Source: Burkholderia stagnalis (GTDB lineage Bacteria; Pseudomonadota; Gammaproteobacteria; Burkholderiales; Burkholderiaceae). From it: a DNA stretch of 64,000 nucleotides. The position numbers and the translations under genes are program-made. Under the pieces are notes generated by a model. That model was given only the letters and a program-made list of their open reading frames with translations. It was not told the DNA's origin and did no database searches. Location of the stretch: assembly GCF_902830275.1 (NCBI RefSeq), contig NZ_CADESW010000020.1, positions 62,001-126,000 on the forward strand, written 5' to 3'. Positions 36,175-44,090 of this stretch are shown here, in pieces (the first letter of the stretch is position 1; each line of letters starts with the position of its first letter).

Positions 36175-37020
36175 TCAGCCCGCGAGCGCATCGGGCACGG
36201 CGCTGCCCCACGCGGCCAGCTCGCGCTTGGTGCGCACGCCGAGCTTCGCGAACGCGCGCTTCACGTACGACTCCGCCGATGCGACGCGCACGCCGAGGAT
36301 GTCGGCGGTTTCGGGCACCGTCTTGCCCGACAGCAGGTGCTTGCAGGTTTCGTATTCGCGCTTCGACAGGCGAATGCCGTCCGCCGCGAGGCGCGCGTCG
36401 AATTGCGCGAGCGGATGGCGGTCGGGTGTCGGGTGCGCGACGCGCCGCGCGGCGGTGGTCGACGCGTGCAGTTCGAGCAGCGGGAACAGCACATCGCTGA
36501 CGCTGCGAAAGCGGTTCATCTCGGCGAGCGTGAACGGCGGCTGGTCGCGCCCGCGCTCCAGCGCGATCGAATGCTGCGAGTAGCGGGTGCCGCGCGCGAG
36601 CACGCATTCGTGCCCGATGCGCACGTCGTCGAACAGGCGCTGGCGGAATTCGCCGGGCGGGATCGCGGCGATGTCGCGCACCACGAGCAGCGTGCCCGTC
36701 TTGCCGCGCAGGCCCGCGAACAGCGGGTCGCTGTCGAGGAAGCGCTCGTAGTAGAGCGTCATCACGTCGGAGATCTCCGACGACGCCGTGCCGATGCCGC
36801 TGCTGCCGATCCACTCGCACCGGTAGCCGGTCGGCATCGTGCCGTCGACCCGCGAACGTTCGACATGCGCGACGTCGAGCGGCACCACCTGGTTCAGCAG
36901 CTGGGTCAGCCGCGGCACGAAATGCGGGGTGCCGACGGTCTCGATGAGTTCGCCCAACGTCTTGAACGACACGTTGCACGTTTCGCCGTCGCGAGGGAAG
37001 GGGTTCACGTTGAGCAGCAT
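36175..37020 (-). CDS. LuxR-type transcriptional regulator
   Basis: 281 residues. A C-terminal LuxR helix-turn-helix (about 215-275) reads LSKREYETCKHLLSGKTVPE and later VASAESYVKRAFAKLG. The N-terminal 200 residues are not a receiver and lack the WYDPWG autoinducer pattern, so the ligand is unknown. Start 37020 (MLLNVNPFPRDGE) is the first plausible one. Being upstream of the ureohydrolase and aldehyde dehydrogenase on one strand, with a 133-base gap, it most likely regulates them. Confidence 0.85.
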   Translation of the reverse strand: MLLNVNPFPRDGETCNVSFKTLGELIETVGTPHFVPRLTQLLNQVVPLDVAHVERSRVDGTMPTGYRCEWIGSSGIGTASSEISDVMTLYYERFLDSDPLFAGLRGKTGTLLVVRDIAAIPPGEFRQRLFDDVRIGHECVLARGTRYSQHSIALERGRDQPPFTLAEMNRFRSVSDVLFPLLELHASTTAARRVAHPTPDRHPLAQFDARLAADGIRLSKREYETCKHLLSGKTVPETADILGVRVASAESYVKRAFAKLGVRTKRELAAWGSAVPDALAG

Positions 37021-37209
37021 GCGGATTCCCCGGGGTGGAAAGCCCGCGGATTGTAGCGTTCGGAACGGCGTGCGTCTGTAAGGGGAAGTACGGCCATGCG
37101 CCACGGGCCGAGGAAATCGCCGCTTGTCCCCCCCGAAGGGGGGCATACCAGGGCCGCGCGAATGCGTAACGTTGCTCCTGCTTTCTCAATCACGACGCGA
37201 ACATTTCAG

Positions 37210-37554
37210 ATGACTAAATTGATCAAGGACATCCTGCCGCTCGGCGCCAACGTCGGCGCCTTCACGAAGCTCGATTTCGGCATGGACGAAAGCGACTGGC
37301 GCGCGGCCGAGGGCAACAGCGGCAACTACATCGTCGGCTGGTGGGAGGGCAAGGTCGGCGCGGTCGACTTCCCGGAAACCGCCGCCGACGAAGCCGTGTG
37401 GCTCGTCGAGGGCCGGATCGCATTGACCGACGTCGAAGGCAATCGCCGGGAATTCGCGCCGGGCGAGGGCTACCTGCTGCCGGCCGGCTTCGCGGGCCGC
37501 TGGGAAACGCTCGAGGACGCGAAGAAGTTCTACGTGCTGCTCGAGAAGGCGTGA
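37210..37554 (+). CDS. Cupin-domain protein (DUF861/EutQ-like)
   Basis: 114 residues: NYIVGWWEGKVGAVDFPE, VWLVEGRIALTDVEGN and FAPGEGYLLPAGFAGRWE, followed by KKFYVLLEKA. This is the DUF861 cupin found next to amine and amino-acid oxidases (the COG3450 pattern). It is the first gene of a plus-strand unit with the FAD oxidoreductase, divergent from the LuxR gene. An auxiliary role in polyamine or amino-acid catabolism is inferred from that pairing. Confidence 0.85.
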   Translation: MTKLIKDILPLGANVGAFTKLDFGMDESDWRAAEGNSGNYIVGWWEGKVGAVDFPETAADEAVWLVEGRIALTDVEGNRREFAPGEGYLLPAGFAGRWETLEDAKKFYVLLEKA

Positions 37555-37624
37555 TGCCCGTGGCCGCTGCCGCGCGTCGTCCGTGCGACGCGCGCGACGG
37601 CGGCGCGTGCCGCGATGCAACGTC

Positions 37625-39097
37625 ATGGCTGAGACCAGGAACATGGAAGTCAAGGAAGCGAAACAGACCGCGCCGGCCACGCCCCACGCACTGCGTGGCG
37701 CGCCGGCCGCATTGAGCGTCGACGAGGCGCTTGCCCATACGAAGCTGTTCCCGTACTGGCTCGACAACCCGGCCGCGCCGGCGCCCGAGCCCGAACTCGT
37801 CGGCGACGCGCGCGCCGACCTGCTGATCGTCGGCGGCGGCTTCACGGGGCTGTGGGCGGCCGTGCAGGCGAAGGAACAGATGCCGCACCTGAACGTGGTG
37901 CTGATCGAGGCGGACAAGGTCGCGCACGGCGCGTCGGGCCGCGCGGGCGGGATCATCTCGACGTCGGTGATGCACGGGCTGCCGAACGCGGTGCGCGTGT
38001 TTCCGAACGACATCGCGCAGCTCGAAACCTTCGGCCACCACAATCTCGACGGCTTCGAGGAGACGCTGAAGCGCTACGACATCGACGCCGATATCGAATG
38101 GAACGGCGAGATGACCGTCGCGGTCGATCCCGACCATCTCGCGCACCTGCGCGGCGACTACGACCTGCACCGCGAGTACGGCCACGACGTGGTGCTGCTC
38201 GACCGCGACGAGACGCTCGCGCAGCTCGCGTCGCCGCTGTTCGCGGGCGCGCTGTGGTCGCGCAACCGCAGCGGCATCGTGCATCCGGCGAAGCTCGCGT
38301 GGGGCCTGAAGCGCGCGGCGCTGTCGCTCGGCGTGAAGCTGTACGAGCACACGCCGCTCATGACGGTAACCGACGAAGGCGGCACGGTGTACGTGACGAC
38401 GCCGAAGGGCAGCGTGCGCGCGCCGCGCGTGGTGTTCGGCAGCGGCACCGCGAAAGTCGGGATTCCCGACATCAACCGCCGCGTAATGCAGGTGCGCGAC
38501 CACGTGCTCGCGACCGAGCCGCTCACCGACGCACAGCTCGCGCGGATCGGCTGGAAGAACCGCCAGGGCGTGTACGACACGCGCACGCAGCTCAATTACT
38601 TCCGGCTGACGAAGCACAACAACATCATCTTCGGCGGCCTCGTCAGCTATCACTTCGACGGCGATCCGGCGCCGCGCCAGGACGGCGAGCGCGAAACCTA
38701 CCACCGGCTCGCGCAGGCGTTCTACCGGACCTTCCCGCAACTGTGCGACGTGCGCTTCTCGCACGCGTGGGGCGGCCCGATCGACTACTGCTCGCGCGGT
38801 TCGGTGTTCGCGAAGCGCTATCTCGGCGGCAAGGCGGTGTTCGTCGCAGGCTACACGGGCTTCGGCGTCGCGGCGAGCCGGTTCGGCGCGTTCATGGGGC
38901 TGAACATCCTGTTCGATCGCGACAGCCCGGAACGCCAGCTCGACATCGCGAACCAGAGCCCGAGCTACATCCCGCCGGAGCCGATGCGCTGGGTGGCCGC
39001 GAAGATCACGTTCCATGCGTTCGACGGCGCGGATGCCGAAGGCGGCTGGAAGCGCGCGTGGATCAACGGCATCAAGGCGATGGGCTTCCCGATGTAA
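37625..39097 (+). CDS. FAD-dependent amine oxidoreductase (PuuB/DAO family)
   Basis: 490 residues from ATG 37625; ATG 37643 is also possible, since neither has an ideal ribosome site. FAD-binding Rossmann motif ADLLIVGGGFTGLWAAVQAKE, then GASGRAGGIIST, WSRNRSGIVHPAKLAWGLKRA, and the C-terminal FAD contact region FVAGYTGFGVAASRFG. This layout matches gamma-glutamylputrescine oxidase-like proteins, which oxidise an amine with oxygen. With the preceding cupin and the opposite guanidinobutyrase unit, a polyamine or guanidino-amine substrate is likely. Confidence 0.86.
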   Translation: MAETRNMEVKEAKQTAPATPHALRGAPAALSVDEALAHTKLFPYWLDNPAAPAPEPELVGDARADLLIVGGGFTGLWAAVQAKEQMPHLNVVLIEADKVAHGASGRAGGIISTSVMHGLPNAVRVFPNDIAQLETFGHHNLDGFEETLKRYDIDADIEWNGEMTVAVDPDHLAHLRGDYDLHREYGHDVVLLDRDETLAQLASPLFAGALWSRNRSGIVHPAKLAWGLKRAALSLGVKLYEHTPLMTVTDEGGTVYVTTPKGSVRAPRVVFGSGTAKVGIPDINRRVMQVRDHVLATEPLTDAQLARIGWKNRQGVYDTRTQLNYFRLTKHNNIIFGGLVSYHFDGDPAPRQDGERETYHRLAQAFYRTFPQLCDVRFSHAWGGPIDYCSRGSVFAKRYLGGKAVFVAGYTGFGVAASRFGAFMGLNILFDRDSPERQLDIANQSPSYIPPEPMRWVAAKITFHAFDGADAEGGWKRAWINGIKAMGFPM

Positions 39098-39269
39098 CGA
39101 CGCGCGGCGGCCCGCGCGGGGCTGCCGCGTGCACGAAGGAGACAGTCCGCGGCGCGCGCCGATGCCGATGGCGGCGCGCGGCCGAACGGATGCATCGGCG
39201 ATGGCGGCAGGCGGCGCACAGTGCGCATGCCGGGCCGACGCAACGCGCGCACGCGCAGCGGCATTCAGC

Positions 39270-40190
39270 ATGTTCTCGAATACCACCGATCTCGATCTCC
39301 GGCTCATCCGGGTGTTCCTGGCCGTCGTCGACGCGCGCGGCATCACCGCCGCCGAGGCGTCGCTCGGCGTGCGGCAGTCGACGATCAGCACGCAGCTCTC
39401 CGCGCTCGAGGCGCGGGTCGGCTTCAAGCTGTGCGACCGCGGCCGCGGCGGCTTTCGGCTGACGTCGAAGGGCGAGCGCTTCGCGGCGACCGCGCGCACG
39501 CTCGTCACCGCGACGTCCGAGTTCGTCGCGCGGGTGCGCGACATCGACCGCAAGCTGGTCGGCACGCTGTCGATCGGCCTGATCGGGCAGGCGCCGCTCG
39601 TCGAGAACGCGCGCGTCGCGGAAGCGATCGGCGCGTTTCGCAAGCGCGACCAGGCCGTGACGTTCGCGATGAAGGTCGCTTCGCCGCAGGAGCTCGAGGA
39701 AAGCCTCGTCAACAACCAGCTCGATCTCGCGATCGGCTATTTCTGGCATCGCGTGCCGGGGCTGCTGTATACGCCGCTGTTCGCCGAGCGGCAGGTGATC
39801 TACTGCGGGCGCGGGCATCCGCTGTTCCATGCATCGCGCCCCGTGACGGCCACCGACCTGCAGGCGCACGACTGGGTGTGGCGCACCTATCCGGTGCCGG
39901 AGGAAACCTGCCCGCTGCCCGAGCGGCGCGTGACCGCGAGCGCGGACAGCATCGAGGCCGCGACGATCCTGATCCTGTCGGGCGGGCATCTCGGCTACCT
40001 GCCCGCGCACCACGCGGAGCCGTTCGAGCAGCGCGGCCTCGTGCGCGCGATCGGCCGCGACAGCTTCGGCTTCGACGTGCCGCTGCATCTCGCGATGAAG
40101 CGCAGCGCGGCCGACAAGCCGATCGTCGACGCGTTCTGCGAGGACTTGCTGCGCGCGTTCAACATCAAGGCGGTTGCGCAGGCCGCGTAG
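39270..40190 (+). CDS. LysR-family regulator
   Basis: 306 residues. Helix-turn-helix: LRLIRVFLAVVDARGITAAE and LGVRQSTISTQLSALEARVG, followed by a ligand domain (LVGTLSIGLIGQAPLVENA). It is the third gene of the cupin/FAD-oxidase unit, 172 bases after it on the same strand. It may regulate that unit. Confidence 0.88.
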   Translation: MFSNTTDLDLRLIRVFLAVVDARGITAAEASLGVRQSTISTQLSALEARVGFKLCDRGRGGFRLTSKGERFAATARTLVTATSEFVARVRDIDRKLVGTLSIGLIGQAPLVENARVAEAIGAFRKRDQAVTFAMKVASPQELEESLVNNQLDLAIGYFWHRVPGLLYTPLFAERQVIYCGRGHPLFHASRPVTATDLQAHDWVWRTYPVPEETCPLPERRVTASADSIEAATILILSGGHLGYLPAHHAEPFEQRGLVRAIGRDSFGFDVPLHLAMKRSAADKPIVDAFCEDLLRAFNIKAVAQAA

Positions 40191-40264
40191 GTGCGGCGGT
40201 GGCGCGGCCGGCGCTCAGCCGTCGACCAGCACAGCACGCAGTCGAACGGCTCGCGGCGCGCGCG

Positions 40265-41131
40265 TCAGCCTTTCGTCGCTTCCTCCACGCTGACCCAGCC
40301 CGACACCGCGCCCACGCGCGGATTGCGATACAGCACCCTCAGCCAGCGAAAGTCGGGGCTCGCGTCGATCAGTTCCAGCGTGTCGCCTGCAACGACATAG
40401 CGCTTCGTCGGCGCGTCCGTCATCGCGTCGTGCAGCGGCAGCCGAGCAACCTGCACCTTGAGTGCGAGCTTGCCGCCGCCGTAGGCCTCCGGACGACGCG
40501 CGATCCGCCGGCCATGCGCGTCGTAGGTCAGCAGCATCGTTGGCGGCCCGTCGCCGGGTGCGCCGTCGAGCAGCATCGATACGTCGTCGGGAATCGCCTC
40601 GGTCGACTGATGGAGATACAGCCGGCCGCTGCCGTCGTAGCGATACGCATCGGTGTACCAGATCGGGCCGCCTCGGCATGAGCTGTACAGCATGCGTTCC
40701 TTCGGCTTGACGGCGACATTGATCAGCCCGTCGCAGTTGCCGTGCGGTGCGTCGTTCGCCGGCATGCGCAACGGCTCGAAGCGTTGCCGGGCCGCGTCGT
40801 ACAGGTAGATCGCGTAGTTGCGGTTGACCTGGCCGAGCGTCGCGCCGAGCGCGAGATCCTGGTGGCCATCGAAGTTGTAGTCGGCGGGTTCGAAGCCGTA
40901 ATGGCCCTCCTCGTCGGCGGTACCGACGTCGAGCGTCTGCGTCTTGCCGCCCGGCAGGAAGCGGACGGTGAAATGCGCGCTGTCGGCGCGTTCGACGCGG
41001 GCGGTCACGTCGTTGTCGACCTTGAACGACGGCAGCGGTTTGGCGGCTTGCGCGGCGAGCGGCAGCGCGCAACAGGCGAAGCAGGCCGCGGCGATGCGCA
41101 GCAACGGCCGGGCACGGAAGTCACGCTTCAT
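40265..41131 (-). CDS. Exported protein with FG-GAP-like and SH3-like parts
   Basis: 288 residues. A twin-basic start and hydrophobic stretch end at AAQA (about residue 29), so it is secreted to the periplasm. The middle contains GFEPADYNFDGHQDLALGAT, a calcium-binding FG-GAP/VCBS-like D-x-N-x-D-G-x-x-D loop. The C-terminus (VAGDTLELIDASPDFRWLRV…VSGWVSVEE) resembles a bacterial SH3 domain. No enzyme motif is seen. Its start overlaps the stop of the upstream HxlR gene by 11 bp, so the two are co-translated. Confidence 0.78.
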   Translation of the reverse strand: MKRDFRARPLLRIAAACFACCALPLAAQAAKPLPSFKVDNDVTARVERADSAHFTVRFLPGGKTQTLDVGTADEEGHYGFEPADYNFDGHQDLALGATLGQVNRNYAIYLYDAARQRFEPLRMPANDAPHGNCDGLINVAVKPKERMLYSSCRGGPIWYTDAYRYDGSGRLYLHQSTEAIPDDVSMLLDGAPGDGPPTMLLTYDAHGRRIARRPEAYGGGKLALKVQVARLPLHDAMTDAPTKRYVVAGDTLELIDASPDFRWLRVLYRNPRVGAVSGWVSVEEATKG

Positions 41132-41495
41132 CGATTTCCTCGATCATCGGGCAGGGCACGTGTGCGCATGCCGCGTCCGCATCGCGCGCCTTCAGCCACA
41201 GACCGAAATCCCGCATCACGTCGACGACCGGCCGCAGCCGTTCGCCGTCTTCGGTCAGGTCGTATTCGACCCGCACCGGCACTTCCGGATAGACGGTGCG
41301 CCGCACGAGCCCCGCTTCCTCGAGCGCGCGCAGGTCGAGCGTCAGCATCCGCTGCGAGATGCCCGGCACGTCGCGGCGCAGGTCGCTGAAGCGTTTCGGC
41401 CCGTCGAGCAGGTACGACGCCAGCAGCAGCCGCCAGCGGCCGCCGAGCAGGCGCATGGCTTCTTCAACGGAACATCCTGTCGCACTCGTTTTCAT
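41121..41495 (-). CDS. HxlR-family transcriptional regulator
   Basis: 124 residues. A single winged-helix HxlR domain: GCSVEEAMRLLGGRWRLLLA, KRFSDLRRDVPGISQRMLT and VPVRVEYDLTEDGERLRPV. The conserved Cys (residue 7) near the N-terminus is the redox or electrophile-sensing residue in many HxlR proteins. The start at 41495 is chosen over 41537. It is divergent from a glutathione S-transferase gene with a palindrome between them, a classic electrophile-response layout, and overlaps the downstream exported-protein gene. Confidence 0.9.
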   Translation of the reverse strand: MKTSATGCSVEEAMRLLGGRWRLLLASYLLDGPKRFSDLRRDVPGISQRMLTLDLRALEEAGLVRRTVYPEVPVRVEYDLTEDGERLRPVVDVMRDFGLWLKARDADAACAHVPCPMIEEIDEA

Positions 41496-41520
41496 CCTGC
41501 GGGCCCGGTAGGTAAATTTT

Positions 41521-41537
41521 TTGTGACCACGGCACAA
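41521..41537. promoter_or_regulatory. Candidate HxlR operator
   Basis: An inverted repeat TTGTG-N7-CACAA in the 137-base divergent region between the HxlR and GST genes, 26 bases upstream of the HxlR start. Function inferred from symmetry and position. Confidence 0.5.
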
Positions 41538-41632
41538 ACTTCTGCCGTCTTCTCATCGATGCGTCGATGCGAGATATTAGCGCCCGCGTCGCGGCGAATC
41601 GATAAATCGGCATCGGAACATCAAGGAAGACC

Positions 41633-42265
41633 ATGAAGCTCTACCACGCCCCCGGCAGCTGCTCGCAGGCCATCTGCATCGTGCTGCGCGAACTGAACCT
41701 CGACGCGGAGGTCGTCAAGGTCGACGCACGCAGGCATCTCGTCGAAGACGGTGGCAACTACTACGACGTGACCGAACTCGGCTACGTGCCGCTGCTCGCG
41801 CTCGCCGACGGCACGACGCTGCGCGAAGGCCCCGCCATTGCGCAATATCTCGCGGACCAGCGCCCGGAAGCGGGGCTCGCGCCGGCCTTCGGCACGCTCG
41901 CGCGCTACCGGTTGATCGAATGGCTCAACTTCCTGTCGGCCGAGATCCACAAAGGCTTCATCCCGCTGCTGTATGCAGTGCAGGCGGGGAAGTACGTCGA
42001 CCCGGCGCGGCAGAAGCTCGCCAGCCGCTTCGCGTGGATCGACCGCCAGCTCGACGGCCGGACCTACCTGACCGGCGACGCGTTCACCGTCGCGGATGCT
42101 TATCTGTTCGCGCTGACGGGCTGGGGCAAGGCCGCGTGGATGCAGTCGGTGTACAACGCGGACATCGACCTCGGGCCGTATGCGCATCTCGCCGCCTGGT
42201 ACGCGCGCGTGCGCAGCCGGCCGTCGGTGCAGTACGTGCTCGCGGCGGACGGGCTGTTGCGCTGA
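41633..42265 (+). CDS. gst: Glutathione S-transferase
   Basis: 210 residues of the bacterial beta-class (GstA) type. The N-terminal thioredoxin fold begins MKLYHAPGSCSQAICIVLRE, with the Cys10 of beta-class enzymes. Glutathione is gripped by GYVPLLALADGTTLREGPAI (cis-Pro loop). The C-terminal helical domain carries the N-capping box TGDAFTVADAYLFAL. Cytoplasmic detoxification of electrophiles. AAGGAAG precedes ATG 41633. Probably repressed by the divergent HxlR protein. Confidence 0.93.
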   Translation: MKLYHAPGSCSQAICIVLRELNLDAEVVKVDARRHLVEDGGNYYDVTELGYVPLLALADGTTLREGPAIAQYLADQRPEAGLAPAFGTLARYRLIEWLNFLSAEIHKGFIPLLYAVQAGKYVDPARQKLASRFAWIDRQLDGRTYLTGDAFTVADAYLFALTGWGKAAWMQSVYNADIDLGPYAHLAAWYARVRSRPSVQYVLAADGLLR

Positions 42266-42327
42266 CGCTTGACTCGCGCCGATCTTCGCCTATAGTCAAT
42301 CCATAGCTGGCTGGTTATGGATTGAGA

Positions 42328-42651
42328 ATGTCGAATGCTCACGATGTGCTGTTCAGAACGCTTGCCGACCCGACGCGGCGCGCCATTTTCGAGCGCCTGT
42401 GCCGCGAAGGCGAGCAGACGGTCGGCGCGCTGACGGCCGAGGCGGGAATCTCGCAACCGGCCGTGTCGAAGCATCTCGGCGTGCTGAAACAGGCGGGGCT
42501 CGTGCGCGACCGTCACGAGGGCCGCCAGACCCACTACAGCGCGCAGCTCGGCGCGCTGGCCCCGCTGATCGACTGGACGAGCCAGATGACAGGCTTCTGG
42601 CAACGCCGCTTCGACCAGCTCGAAGATCTGCTCAGGAGGATGGATCAGTGA
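42328..42651 (+). CDS. ArsR-family regulator
   Basis: 107 residues. Winged helix: VLFRTLADPTRRAIFERLCR and EAGISQPAVSKHLGVLKQAGLV, then RHEGRQTHYSAQ. It has no cysteine metal site and belongs to the SmtB/ArsR type usually paired with an SRPBCC protein. Its last codons overlap the next gene (GTGA), so the two are translationally coupled. It probably autoregulates the operon in response to an unknown ligand. ATG 42328 is preferred over an in-frame TTG at 42322. Confidence 0.9.
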   Translation: MSNAHDVLFRTLADPTRRAIFERLCREGEQTVGALTAEAGISQPAVSKHLGVLKQAGLVRDRHEGRQTHYSAQLGALAPLIDWTSQMTGFWQRRFDQLEDLLRRMDQ

Positions 42652-43058
42652 ATGCCGCCCCGATCGAAACGCGTTCCGTCGTCGTCGAACGCGAAGTGCC
42701 GTATCCGCCGGAGAAAATCTGGCGTGCGCTCACGCAGCCGCATCTGCTCGAGGCGTGGCTGATGAAGAACGACTTCGCGCCGGCCGTCGATCATCGCTTC
42801 AGGCTCAGCGCGGATTGGGGCGCGGTCGAGTGCCGGGTGCTGGCGGTCGAGCCGAACCGTTCGCTGTCGTACACATGGGCCGCGCTGGGGCTCGACAGCG
42901 TCGTCACGTGGACGCTCACGCCGACGCAAGCGGGCACGCTGCTGCGCATGGAGCAGGTCGGCTTCCGGCCCGATCAGGAGCAGGCGTTCCAGGGCGCGAA
43001 GTACGGATGGCCGAAGTTCTTCACGGCGCTGGAGGGCGTGTTGGCCCGGCCGGAATGA
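42648..43058 (+). CDS. SRPBCC/AHSA1-domain protein
   Basis: 136 residues starting at GTG 42648, which overlaps the ArsR stop (GTGA) and is fixed by AGGAGG eight bases upstream. The START-like fold is seen in VVEREVPYPPEKIWRALTQPHLLEAWLMKNDF…WTLTPTQAGTLLRMEQVGF. AHSA1-like proteins form a hydrophobic ligand cavity; those next to ArsR regulators are of unknown function. A DUF1801 gene follows. Confidence 0.88.
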   Translation: MNAAPIETRSVVVEREVPYPPEKIWRALTQPHLLEAWLMKNDFAPAVDHRFRLSADWGAVECRVLAVEPNRSLSYTWAALGLDSVVTWTLTPTQAGTLLRMEQVGFRPDQEQAFQGAKYGWPKFFTALEGVLARPE

Positions 43059-43086
43059 AGGTGTCCGCGTTTGAGGAGAATGAGGC

Positions 43087-43491
43087 ATGGCGAAAGACGA
43101 ATCGCAGGAAGTGGGCGGCGTGTCCGCCGCTCGATTGATCGACGCGAGAATCGAGGAACTCGGCGATTGGCGCGGCGAGATGCTCGGGCGGCTTCGTGCG
43201 CTGGTCAAGGATGCGGACCCTGACGTCGTCGAGGAATGGAAATGGCGCGGCGTGCCGGTGTGGTCGCACGGCGGCATCCTCTGCACCGGCGAGACCTACA
43301 AGAGCGTCGTGAAGATGACCTTCGCCAAGGGGGCGGCGCTGAAGGATCCGGCGGGCCTGTTCAATTCCAGTCTTGAAGGGAACACGCGGCGGGCCATCGA
43401 TTTCCGCGAAGGCGAGAAGATCGACGAGGCCGCGTTGAAAGCGCTCGTGAAGGCGGCCGTGGCGTTGAACCAATCGAAGGGGAAAGGCTGA
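43087..43491 (+). CDS. DUF1801 (YdhG-like) protein
   Basis: 134 residues matching DUF1801: LRALVKDADPDVVEEWKWRGVPVW, GGILCTGETYKSVVKMTFA, REGEKIDEAALKALVKAAV. The fold is alpha/beta with no known activity. It starts 28 bases after the AHSA1 gene with GAGGAG upstream and is the third member of the ArsR operon. DUF1801 and AHSA1 genes often travel together. A hairpin follows. Confidence 0.85.
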   Translation: MAKDESQEVGGVSAARLIDARIEELGDWRGEMLGRLRALVKDADPDVVEEWKWRGVPVWSHGGILCTGETYKSVVKMTFAKGAALKDPAGLFNSSLEGNTRRAIDFREGEKIDEAALKALVKAAVALNQSKGKG

Positions 43492-43519
43492 TCGCGGCGA
43501 GCGTCGAACAAGGAGAAAG

Positions 43520-43555
43520 GCGGCCTTCGCCGAGATGTGCGTCGTCGAAGGCCGC
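43520..43555 (+). terminator. Hairpin ending the ArsR operon
   Basis: A 10-bp stem (GCGGCCTTCG / CGAAGGCCGC) with a 16-base loop, 28 bases after the DUF1801 stop. Confidence 0.55.
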
Positions 43556-44090
43556 AAACCCGCCTGAAATATCCGAGGCATTCCAGGAAGCACATCAACT
43601 ACGTGGTCAGGCGGGACATGAACGGTCGATGCGTTGCGCGGCCGGTTCCCACGGCGCGCGCGTTGCCTACTTTTGCGTTTTTCCCTCCGGCAGTCAAGAG
43701 GCAAGGCATCCGGATCGTATGGACTCCACGATAAAGACCCGATTGGCTTCATGGGCTCCAGTGTCCACGATCATTGCGTTTCGATCGAATTCGCAATGAA
43801 CGACGCGACGAGGTCGGCGCACGATTCAATCGCCGCGGGTTGAACACGCGTTCCGCCGCATACCGTTCCGATTGCTTCCGGTTTGCTGGCCGGGCCCGGC
43901 GTCGATGCACGCATGTCTTTCGCGCAGCGCAACGGACAATATTTCGATGACGCATGCACAAGCGCGCAGCGTTGCGGAATGCGAAACAAGTCCATTCCGG
44001 GCGAATTACATCTCCCTGTCTCGCCGTTACTAGAAGCTGTCACTTTGTGTTGCTAAGCTTTCGCGACCCTCACAACCCGGGTTCTCCGTC
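43556..44090. other. Low-GC intergenic region, no gene seen
   Basis: About 535 bases, visibly AT-richer than neighbouring genes. No frame combines a ribosome site with the local codon bias. The right end must hold the promoter of the secreted nuclease gene. Confidence 0.5.

Noticed and set aside
37128..37143. CCCCCC/GGGGGG hairpin with a UUCG-type loop on the minus strand
   Set aside because: It lies in the divergent region upstream of the LuxR and cupin genes, has no T-run, and shows no riboswitch-like context; a terminator or RNA element could not be supported.
43556..44090. Short open frames in the low-GC gap before the nuclease
   Set aside because: No ribosome sites, poor codon bias and no recognisable motifs on either strand.
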